From: Gemmatimonadota bacterium
GTDB lineage: Bacteria; Latescibacterota; UBA2968
DNA length: 44,140 nt
Assembly (NCBI GenBank): GCA_026706845.1
Contig: JAPOXY010000209.1
Coordinates: 20,737-64,876, forward strand
Reading direction: 5' to 3'
Shown piece by piece: positions 26,115 through 33,798 of the stretch. Below the pieces are notes generated by a model. The model was not told where the DNA came from and did not search any database. It was given only the letters and a program-made list of their open reading frames with translations. Every line of letters starts with the position of its first letter. Positions within the stretch are counted from its first letter, which is position 1. Both the position numbers and the translations under genes were made by a program.

Positions 26115-26116
26115 GC
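26102..26116 (+). promoter_or_regulatory. Sigma-54 (RpoN) promoter, perfect core match
   Basis: TGGCAC (26102-26107), five T, TTGC (26113-26116): all core positions of the -24/-12 consensus, with exactly 10 bases between GG and GC. Transcription would start near 26128, about 110 bases before the receiver-like gene. A sigma-70-like alternative, TTGATG (26146-26151), 17 bases, TAAAAT (26169-26174), lies just downstream and could give basal expression. Confidence 0.75.
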
Positions 26117-26238
26117 TTATAGGTTAAATAAGATAAAATGATTTTTTGATGAATTGATTCAGCTACCTTAAAATTACACTCAATCCCTGACAAATCCACT
26201 GCCTCAATTTCTGTCCCGATTATCGCGAGGGATATACG

Positions 26239-26640
26239 TTGGACAGACGCATCTTGATTGTCTCCGAAGATCCCCAGCTGGCCTGGGACGTGAAAAATCT
26301 TCTGTCTGGCGAACCTGTGGAACAGACTCAAGTGCGTTCCGGGCAGGCATGTCTGGATATGATTATGAGTACTCCTGTGGAAATTGCCGTGATAGACGAT
26401 CGTCTCCAGGATATGCAGGCAGTGGATCTAATCAGAAATATCAAATCCACAGTGCCAGATATAATCATCATCCTGGGCGCCTATAAACATTCTATTCAGC
26501 GGGAAATAGAGGTCAGGGGAACTGGGGCCTTCTACTGTGTCATCGGTCCCGGCGAATACGATACCCTCTACCAGTTTTTGCTACAGGCTACCGCGTTAGA
26601 AAGCAGACACCTTTTAAGTAAACATAGACGAAGGAGGTGA
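26239..26640 (+). CDS. Stand-alone degenerate response-regulator receiver domain
   Basis: The protein has 133 residues with a receiver (REC) fold pattern only, without an output domain. The acidic pair (Glu10-Asp11) and the phospho-acceptor position (Asp53, in VIDDRLQD) are kept. The switch Thr/Ser is replaced (Gly80, in IIIILGAY) and the invariant Lys is replaced (Gly103, in VIGPGE), so normal phospho-signalling is doubtful. The last residues are basic. The start is TTG at 26239 with GAGGGA six bases before it. It follows the sigma-54 promoter and precedes the outer-membrane genes, so it may be a partner of the activator at 24161, which has no receiver of its own. That partnership is inference. 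Confidence 0.75.
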   Translation: MDRRILIVSEDPQLAWDVKNLLSGEPVEQTQVRSGQACLDMIMSTPVEIAVIDDRLQDMQAVDLIRNIKSTVPDIIIILGAYKHSIQREIEVRGTGAFYCVIGPGEYDTLYQFLLQATALESRHLLSKHRRRR

Positions 26641-26692
26641 TATCGCGTTTAACACAGCTACAATAGTCGCGATGGATGCTGATTTATCCTAA
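26631..26692 (+). promoter_or_regulatory. Orphan strong Shine-Dalgarno with possible mini-ORF
   Basis: AAGGAGGTGAT (26631-26641) overlaps the stop of the receiver gene and is a near-perfect complement of the usual 16S rRNA 3' end, yet no ATG, GTG or TTG follows at working distance. The next ATG (26672) opens only a six-residue frame ending at 26692. It may help ribosome retention or encode a leader; it may also be chance. Confidence 0.3.
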
Positions 26693-26719
26693 TTACACCA
26701 CAGTCGAGAGGAGGCGTTT

Positions 26720-27430
26720 ATGATTCGATTTCGAAGTATTTTGTTTGGCGGAGTTCTCGTGCTGATCCTGGGAGGAATCTCATTCGCCCAGGAATTTACT
26801 CCCCGAGTGGGCATCGCGGGGAATATTAGCGTGAACCTGCCTGTACTGGGACTCCGAACCTGGTTTACACAGGCCCCGCAATTCGGGGTCAATATTGTGT
26901 ATCATCGCCATGCGCGGATAGAGGTGGAGTACGAATATCACCACGCCCGGTTTGACGGTGGGAGTCTGGAGGATGCCGAGTTTATGTGGGCACCGACCGG
27001 TACCACAGATCTTCAGTCTTACAAAAGCCCCAACGCGCAATCCAGGATGCGTTTTCACAGCTTCCTGGTCAACGGCGTCTTCTTTTTTAGCAAGCAACTC
27101 AACGACCAAAAGGCTCGGCCTTATTTCACATTCGGGAGCGGTATGTATCACTATCGTACTACTGAAACAGGGCTGATCTTTCCAGGACAAACGGGTAACT
27201 CGTTGAACACCAGCATTGTTCTGGAATCCGACGGGGATGTCCGAACAACTGTCGGTATCAATTTCGGTCTGGGCGTTGCTTTCTATACATCCGATCGATT
27301 CGCCCTTGATTTGCGTGGTCGATACCACATTATCATAGGTCAGTTACGCCCCATGGAGGCGTGGGGATTGAAGCAGGTTTTTCCCTTTCATGCGCTGGAC
27401 CTGGGCATTCGCGTGAAGACCTACTTTTAG
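26720..27430 (+). CDS. Outer-membrane beta-barrel protein
   Basis: The protein has 236 residues with a signal peptide ending near SFAQ (about residue 24). The mature part alternates short amphipathic strands such as PQFGVNIVYHRHARIEVEYEY and TTVGINFGLGVAFYTS and ends in a terminal Phe (RVKTYF), the usual signal for barrel assembly. It resembles small OmpA/OmpW-like barrels of about eight strands. Function is unknown. The ribosome site GGAGG sits at about 26709-26713. It is 12 bases before the TonB-receptor gene and may be an accessory of it. Confidence 0.75.
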   Translation: MIRFRSILFGGVLVLILGGISFAQEFTPRVGIAGNISVNLPVLGLRTWFTQAPQFGVNIVYHRHARIEVEYEYHHARFDGGSLEDAEFMWAPTGTTDLQSYKSPNAQSRMRFHSFLVNGVFFFSKQLNDQKARPYFTFGSGMYHYRTTETGLIFPGQTGNSLNTSIVLESDGDVRTTVGINFGLGVAFYTSDRFALDLRGRYHIIIGQLRPMEAWGLKQVFPFHALDLGIRVKTYF

Positions 27431-27442
27431 GGGGAACACAAT

Positions 27443-30400
27443 ATGCGAGAATCAAAACGAATTCTCCTGTGGTGCATGGCGTTGAGTCTGGTTCTGTTTG
27501 GCGCTGATTTGACATTCGCCGCCACTACGGGAAAGATTTCCGGTACTGTCAGAGATGCGCAGGGACAACCGCTTCCCGGAGCCAATGTGGTTGTTAAAGG
27601 GATGCGTTTGGGGGCTACCACAGACGCCGAAGGAATCTATTTTATTCTTACTGTACCACCCGGATTGCACACACTGACTGCATCTCTGGTGGGCTATGGA
27701 ACGATCTCTCAAACCGATGTAAAAGTCGCCGTTGACCTGACTACGACGGTCGATTTTGCACTGGAGGAAATAGCTCTACAGGCCACAGAACTGATTGTGA
27801 TTGCCGAGCGTCCACCCGTGGAACCGGATAAAACCACCAGCAAATACATCATGGGATCAGAGGATATCGAGTCACTCCCCATCATCAGAAGCGTCTCTGA
27901 ACTCCTCGCTTTACAGCCCGGCGTTTTGCCGGAGGGAAACGACATGATTCGCGGAACTGGTGCCGCGGATGTGACCTATTACATAGATGGAATCCCCATT
28001 GTGACCACCGATGGCGTGGGTGCATTTGACCGTTTCCAGTTTCAAAACACATCGGCTGTCCAGGAACTCACCATATTGACCGGAGGATGGGAGGCAGAAT
28101 ATGGCAATGCCCAGGCCGGTATCATCAATCTGGTCACTCGGGAGGCAGGGGAAAACTATTCGGGACGATTGGAGTACAAGTTTGATCCTTCGGGCAAAAA
28201 ACACTGGGGCAACGACGTTTACGACGCCCCTCAGTTTAGAGATAACTTGAAGTGGGGAGATGCCGCCTGGGAAAATGAGACAGATCCCGAAACGGGACAA
28301 ACTATTCACCAGCGGATCGATTATACCGGTGCAGCAGGCCATTTCATAGAGGCGAATCTATCTGGACCACTTACGCCTGACGCCGGGCTATTCGTCAGCA
28401 CGCGCTTTGATCGGTCCTCCCGTTCGTTTCCTTCCTCTTCCTCGCACACTCCTGAAAATACCCGCAATACAGTCAAGCTAAATTACAATATGTCAGACAA
28501 TGTAAAGGTCAAGCTCGGCGGATTCTACCATTGGAGCAAAGGGTGGAACAACGGCACCAGTTTGGGCAGAAGCGCTACGGCCGGTGCTATCCGAGGTCTG
28601 GGAGACGGTGGGAGAAACATCTTTCTACCGGAAGGAAGTTCTGCGGGACGGTTCACGGATAGTGAGAGTTTGATCTACGTCTCTTTGACCCATACCCTGA
28701 GTCCAAAGACATTTTATGAAGCCAAAATATCGCGCTCTTTTTCCAAACAGGATACCAGCGATATTCCCGCAGCGACCCAGCCCCTGCGCAGGGATGCGGC
28801 CGGGTACTTCAACCTGTCGCGCGACGTGCGTGCCTACGAAATTTCAGCGCGCGCGCGTTACAACGTCAAGTTCGATATTTCCAGCCAGATCACGAGGGGA
28901 CATCTGGTCAAGACCGGGGTTGACTTCACCTATTCCGACGCCTGGGCATTTGGGGAGATTGGAGAAAATGAATCCCGCCGCGTCGTTGCCTTTTACTCAA
29001 AAGATGGGGCTTCAGATGGAAACTTTCAGCGGGGAATCAACCCTTTTCAGTGGGGACTCTATTTGCAAGATAAGATGGAATTCAGCGGCATGATCGTCAA
29101 TGCAGGCGTTCGCCTGGATGGATTCCACAATGGAGAAAAAGGCTCCGCAGTTCCATCTTTTGAAACATCACCTATGTACAACAAACTCCGACATTTTCGG
29201 AACGCACCACGGGCAGACGCCGATGCCAAAATCGCGTTCAGCCCTCGATTGGGTGTTTCACATCCCATCACCGCTGCAAGCACCATCCGGTTTTTCTATG
29301 GGAGATTTTACAAATTTCCGAATCTCTGGACGATGAATCGGCAGGTCTGGGTGGGGAGCTTTCCCGACATCGACATCAACGGCAACGGACAGATCGATCC
29401 CGAGGAGAGGTTCAATGATCTCGGAAAGGAAAACCAGATCGGCGTTGGAAACATGGCGACACCGCCCGAGAAAACCACCAGTTTTGAGGTGGGAACCGAC
29501 TGGAACGTGGTTTCGGACTATACTTTATCGCTAACCGCCTACTACAAAACGGTAGATAATCAGTTATCTACTGGTACAACGGGCGGCGAGACGACGATCT
29601 GGCAGGACCCCGGCACGGGGAGGACTGAGCAGATCCGTGTCAACCTGAGTATTAGATATGAGGATATTAAGGGAATTGAACTGGGTTTCCAGAAGCGATT
29701 CAGCAATAACTTCGCGTTTCAGACTTCCTTTAACGCGCAGTGGCTATCGGGAGGGCGTGCAGGGGGAGCAGGAGACCGGTTCTTCCCGGATTCAACGTGG
29801 GTCGCCGCTGGAAATTACTGGCTTGGCTATGAGATTCGAAACGGGCAGGAGGTTCCGATTCCACTGACCCAGGATGAGCTCCGAGAAATCGGATCCAAGG
29901 CGAATCAACTCCTTCGCGACATCCAGGCAGGTGGTGGTCCCAGCAAGGGGGCGGCAGGACCGAATGAACATTTTCTGGCAGCTATTGAAAAGGAACCCGG
30001 CATCTGGGCTATCACTCCCATTCTTTCCGAGTTGAATATTGGCGGCATACGAGGCAGGGACAGAACGGCATTTGGGAGCGTAGCGTTTCTCTATCGAACG
30101 CCGAGCGATTGGGGTCCAATGGTTGGCGAAGCGGGTTTGTTCGGGAATATTCAGGCCAACATGATTTATCGCATGCAGACCGGCAGCCGGTTTGAATACT
30201 CGCTTCCAGAAGGTGGCGTGGAGGAACGAAATGAGCCACTTCGCACCTGGGTCGATTTGAATGCCCAAAAGACGTTCTACGGCCTGAGGGACCGCTTCGA
30301 CGCCACGTTGTTCGTCGAAACATACAATCTGTTCAACCAGAAAGATCGGCGGGCAAACAACTTCGATTATATTCAATGGGGTTTGAGAAGACCCATACCA

Positions 30401-30496
30401 ACAGACCAGCTCTACAGGGATTTCGGAGATCCGAACGACAGGGCCTTTCTGGGCTCCCCAAGGCAGGTGCATTTGGGATTGAGACTCAGTTTCTAA
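27443..30496 (+). CDS. TonB-dependent receptor with N-terminal carboxypeptidase-regulatory-like domain
   Basis: This 1017-residue protein has a signal peptide (about 1-26), then a CarboxypepD_reg-like beta-sandwich (about 29-113, GTVRDAQGQPLPGANVVVKG), a possible TonB box (ELIVIAERP), a plug domain (about 130-235, ending GQAGIINLVTREAG-like) and a long barrel ending in SF. It would import a bulky ligand across the outer membrane using TonB energy. The layout is that of Bacteroidetes-type receptors, but no SusD-like lipoprotein gene is near. The GGGGGAA site precedes the start. The genes on both sides encode outer-membrane or secreted proteins. Confidence 0.92.
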   Translation: MRESKRILLWCMALSLVLFGADLTFAATTGKISGTVRDAQGQPLPGANVVVKGMRLGATTDAEGIYFILTVPPGLHTLTASLVGYGTISQTDVKVAVDLTTTVDFALEEIALQATELIVIAERPPVEPDKTTSKYIMGSEDIESLPIIRSVSELLALQPGVLPEGNDMIRGTGAADVTYYIDGIPIVTTDGVGAFDRFQFQNTSAVQELTILTGGWEAEYGNAQAGIINLVTREAGENYSGRLEYKFDPSGKKHWGNDVYDAPQFRDNLKWGDAAWENETDPETGQTIHQRIDYTGAAGHFIEANLSGPLTPDAGLFVSTRFDRSSRSFPSSSSHTPENTRNTVKLNYNMSDNVKVKLGGFYHWSKGWNNGTSLGRSATAGAIRGLGDGGRNIFLPEGSSAGRFTDSESLIYVSLTHTLSPKTFYEAKISRSFSKQDTSDIPAATQPLRRDAAGYFNLSRDVRAYEISARARYNVKFDISSQITRGHLVKTGVDFTYSDAWAFGEIGENESRRVVAFYSKDGASDGNFQRGINPFQWGLYLQDKMEFSGMIVNAGVRLDGFHNGEKGSAVPSFETSPMYNKLRHFRNAPRADADAKIAFSPRLGVSHPITAASTIRFFYGRFYKFPNLWTMNRQVWVGSFPDIDINGNGQIDPEERFNDLGKENQIGVGNMATPPEKTTSFEVGTDWNVVSDYTLSLTAYYKTVDNQLSTGTTGGETTIWQDPGTGRTEQIRVNLSIRYEDIKGIELGFQKRFSNNFAFQTSFNAQWLSGGRAGGAGDRFFPDSTWVAAGNYWLGYEIRNGQEVPIPLTQDELREIGSKANQLLRDIQAGGGPSKGAAGPNEHFLAAIEKEPGIWAITPILSELNIGGIRGRDRTAFGSVAFLYRTPSDWGPMVGEAGLFGNIQANMIYRMQTGSRFEYSLPEGGVEERNEPLRTWVDLNAQKTFYGLRDRFDATLFVETYNLFNQKDRRANNFDYIQWGLRRPIPTDQLYRDFGDPNDRAFLGSPRQVHLGLRLSF

Positions 30497-30510
30497 GAGG
30501 ATAAGACAAC

Positions 30511-32769
30511 ATGATTACTATAAAAAGAAGAAGCATCTTGTTTCTGCTTTTTCCATTGCTGGCGACCCTCTTGCTAACTTCGGAATTGTGGGCGCAGTCG
30601 AGTCCCTTCCAGAGGAAATTCCGACACATGACGCGGGGGAAGGTCTGGCATACGTACAGAAACGGACTCACAGGTCGGGTTCACCGACAGGTGATGAGGG
30701 ATATAGCCGGTATGCAATATCCGGGTTCCATCATTCCGCTGGAACCCACCGAGTTTGAGCAATACTGGAGCTTTGTCAACTATCACTGGTATCCGCGGTT
30801 TACCCGCCGATACGACACCTCTCGGGGCGAGGGTGTAATGATTCTAACAAGAGATCACGGCACCTCGGCAGTTGGCCCGAGTCAGGAAACCGAGGATATT
30901 CGGGAAAAGGTCTATGACATTGTCAACAGCCCGGAAAAAGATCTGGGATTTATGACCGCCTCCCACTTTACCGGGTTCAGCCCGATGTCCAACTACTGGC
31001 CCGGAGCACCTCCAATTGTGGGTGAGCCTGTGGAAATCCACAACCACGACTATGGGCGGTATATCGGGGACGATTCTCATGGTGAGGAAATTCTCATCAC
31101 GGCATGGTCCTCCAAAACGGGTATCAGTGTGTCGCAAAAAGCCTTTTCCTGGAGCTATCCCGACTTTGACGACTTCATCATTTACGAATATACTTTCCAC
31201 AACAATGGAGACGCCAACGGAGACGGCCAGCCGGATCCCGGTATGCCCGTGCAACTCAACGACGTCTATTTTGCGTTCGTAAACATCATGACCATCTCTC
31301 AGGCGGGGTGCTTTATTTCAAGCCCGGGTGCGTGGTGGGTCGATTTCCCCGAATTGAGGGACGATTTCTACAGATACACTGGTGCCGACAACTACGATGG
31401 TCCGGCCGAATACGCTGACCTGAAGCTCAGCTACCACTACGACGGGGACGCGCCTTCTACTTTGTGGAATGACGTTGGTGGACCCTACGTTTCGGCGCGT
31501 CACCATTCACTGTTCAAAGGCACGGCGCGAGTCGATGGAGAACTGACAGACTTCCAGTACTTTGGGTTTGCCCCTCTGGATTATACCCCACCCTTTACAA
31601 ACGATTCGGAAAACTACGTTGCGCCAAAAGTCGCGGATCAGCCGGTGTCGGTAAAGTGGTGGGAAATCTTCAGCAGAAATAACTACACATACCCGGATCC
31701 CAGTAATGATGGTGATGAGCAACTGTGGAATAAACTCGTCGAAGACCAGGGATTCCAATCCAATCCCACCGACATCGGTGATTACGCCCACAGCCAAACG
31801 TATGGACCATACGATATTGGTCCTGGTGAAAAAGTGAAAATCGTGGCGGTTTTTGCCGGGGGAACAGCTGCCGACGCCAAGGGTACGGGCATCATCGAAT
31901 GGGCGCAAACGGGCAATCAAGACGAGGTTTCTCTGGGCCGGGAGGCCCTCGTGGATCATGTGCGCCGTGCTCAATTCGCCTACGATAGCGGCTACGATCT
32001 GCCCGACCCGCCTCCGGATGTGCGATTTTCAGTGGGAAATAGCGAACGTGGGCAGGTTCTCCTCACATGGCCAGATGATGCCGATCGCGCGTTGGATCCA
32101 GACTATGGACAGGCCGATGTAAGAGCCTACCGGGTCTATCGTACAGAGACCAAGGAAGCGGGGCCTTACAAGTTGCTGAAAGAGATTCCCGTGGGAGATG
32201 CCGCGCATTTGAGTGGCGGCATCTATTCCTTCGAGGATGAGACTTCCGCTCCCGGCTTCAACTACTGGTACTCGGTCCGCTCGGTCGATTCCGGGCATTC
32301 ATCCTGGACTAATAACGACGGTACCAAGACACTTGCCGACCTGCCCGACAAGGTGCGGCAGAATGTCCAGAGTGGCATGGAAAGCGGGCATTCCTCGCCT
32401 GAGCAGCGGATGCAGGTCTTCACCAGTCCGAAGATCCCCGCAACTGATACCAAAGACAATTTCGGCGATGAAATCCTGGTTGTGCCCAATCCCTATCGGG
32501 ATGATGGCACACACAGGTATCCGGGATCCAGAAAGATTCGATTTACAAATATTCCCAGAAAGGCCCAGATCAAGATCTATTCTCCATCTGGAGACCTGAT
32601 CTGGACGATCAATCACGATTCGCCCCTGGGAGAGGCAGAATGGAATCAGGCGCCGCGATCCTTCGCGAGGCCGGAAGTACAGTCAGGCATCTACTTCTAC
32701 TCTGTAGAGTCTCTTGTGGGCTCATCTCAGGGGGAGATGCGGTTCGGTTCATTTGTAATCATCAAATAG
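30511..32769 (+). CDS. Large secreted protein with Fn3-like and FlgD/T9SS-like C-terminal domains
   Basis: The protein has 752 residues with a signal peptide ending around LWAQ (about residue 29). The body (30-510) is rich in aromatic and acidic residues and I do not recognise it. Residues of about 510-610 look like a fibronectin-III-like module (VLLTWPDDADRALDP... YRVYRTET... YSVRSVDS). The C-terminal 90 residues, with VVPNPYRDD, KIRFTNIPRKAQIKIYSPSG and GIYFYSVES, resemble FlgD-Ig/T9SS sorting domains. In the FCB group such tails can direct export by type IX secretion and PorV. A PorV-like gene follows 15 bases later. It could be the surface ligand-binding partner of the TonB receptor in place of SusD; this is inference. 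Confidence 0.7.
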   Translation: MITIKRRSILFLLFPLLATLLLTSELWAQSSPFQRKFRHMTRGKVWHTYRNGLTGRVHRQVMRDIAGMQYPGSIIPLEPTEFEQYWSFVNYHWYPRFTRRYDTSRGEGVMILTRDHGTSAVGPSQETEDIREKVYDIVNSPEKDLGFMTASHFTGFSPMSNYWPGAPPIVGEPVEIHNHDYGRYIGDDSHGEEILITAWSSKTGISVSQKAFSWSYPDFDDFIIYEYTFHNNGDANGDGQPDPGMPVQLNDVYFAFVNIMTISQAGCFISSPGAWWVDFPELRDDFYRYTGADNYDGPAEYADLKLSYHYDGDAPSTLWNDVGGPYVSARHHSLFKGTARVDGELTDFQYFGFAPLDYTPPFTNDSENYVAPKVADQPVSVKWWEIFSRNNYTYPDPSNDGDEQLWNKLVEDQGFQSNPTDIGDYAHSQTYGPYDIGPGEKVKIVAVFAGGTAADAKGTGIIEWAQTGNQDEVSLGREALVDHVRRAQFAYDSGYDLPDPPPDVRFSVGNSERGQVLLTWPDDADRALDPDYGQADVRAYRVYRTETKEAGPYKLLKEIPVGDAAHLSGGIYSFEDETSAPGFNYWYSVRSVDSGHSSWTNNDGTKTLADLPDKVRQNVQSGMESGHSSPEQRMQVFTSPKIPATDTKDNFGDEILVVPNPYRDDGTHRYPGSRKIRFTNIPRKAQIKIYSPSGDLIWTINHDSPLGEAEWNQAPRSFARPEVQSGIYFYSVESLVGSSQGEMRFGSFVIIK

Positions 32770-32784
32770 TCAAGGAGCTTTGCT

Positions 32785-33774
32785 ATGATGACCAGGATAT
32801 ACGCATCAATCTGCGTATTCGCGATTGTGATTTTGCTGCAATCGCCCGCCCAGGGACAGGGATATGTGGAAATCAAGGATGAGGACATTTACTCCTCAAC
32901 CGCTGCTTCGCGAATTGGGCTTACAGGATTTGCATTTCTGAAGATTTCCCAGGGGGCGCGATCGGTGGGAATGGGGGATGCGTACACGGCCATATCCAAC
33001 GATATCAATGCGGCATTCAAGAATCCTGCCGGCTTGACTCATATGAAACGGATTGAGTACGTGTTCTCTTACAACCGATGGTTGGTAAACAGCACGGTTA
33101 CTTCCGGAGCTGTTGCGGCGAATACGCCGTATGGCGTGGTGGGCGTTACCTTTATCGGTTTCTACCCTGAGAAGAGCAAGGAAACCACCATACTCCAGCC
33201 GCTCGGAACAGGAGAGATGGTGAATGCTGGGGATGTCGCCATCGGATTTCTTTACGCGAAGAAAATGACCGATAGGCTCTCCTTCGGCGTTCACGGTCGC
33301 TGGATTCAGGAAACGCTGCACGACAAGAAAATTTCCAGTTACGATGTCTCACTCGGCACGCTGTTCTACACGGGATTTGGCTCCAGCAGGTTGGCGATGA
33401 CATTGCAGAATTTCGGCAAAGACGTAACGCCGGAAGCGGTCACTTTCGCCATGCCAATGGTCTTCAATATCGCTGCTGCTATGGAGGTTTACGGAACGAT
33501 AGAAGATCCCACCTACCTCACAGCCGCAGTCGATTTCAGCTATGCCACTGATTTCGGTGAGCGGTTACATTTTGGCGGTGAACTCTGGGTCGCAAGGGTG
33601 CTCGCGCTTCGAGCTGGATACAAGACCAATTACGACATCGAGAGTTATTCACTTGGTGCTGGTGTTCGCGTGAACTATTTGGGAGGGAGGCAGGTCTCTG
33701 TCGATTTTGCCTATTCGGCGATTGAGGGTGGCTTCGATCCTCCGCTGCGCGTGTCTCTAAGCGGGAGTTTTTAG
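32785..33774 (+). CDS. PorV/PorQ family outer-membrane protein (UPF0164-like)
   Basis: The protein has 329 residues with a signal peptide to about residue 25. The family signature lies at about residues 57-84: ARSVGMGDAYTAI, then ND, then AAFKNPAGL. The remainder is a FadL-like barrel ending in SGSF. PorV in Bacteroidetes is the shuttle subunit of the type IX secretion system; in other FCB phyla the family is widespread and less studied. A second ATG lies one codon later; AAGGAG upstream supports both. It is the last of four envelope genes and is 24 bases before the DUF6785-type gene. Confidence 0.85.
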   Translation: MMTRIYASICVFAIVILLQSPAQGQGYVEIKDEDIYSSTAASRIGLTGFAFLKISQGARSVGMGDAYTAISNDINAAFKNPAGLTHMKRIEYVFSYNRWLVNSTVTSGAVAANTPYGVVGVTFIGFYPEKSKETTILQPLGTGEMVNAGDVAIGFLYAKKMTDRLSFGVHGRWIQETLHDKKISSYDVSLGTLFYTGFGSSRLAMTLQNFGKDVTPEAVTFAMPMVFNIAAAMEVYGTIEDPTYLTAAVDFSYATDFGERLHFGGELWVARVLALRAGYKTNYDIESYSLGAGVRVNYLGGRQVSVDFAYSAIEGGFDPPLRVSLSGSF

Positions 33775-33798
33775 ACCGAAAGGATTGCGAGGAGAGAT

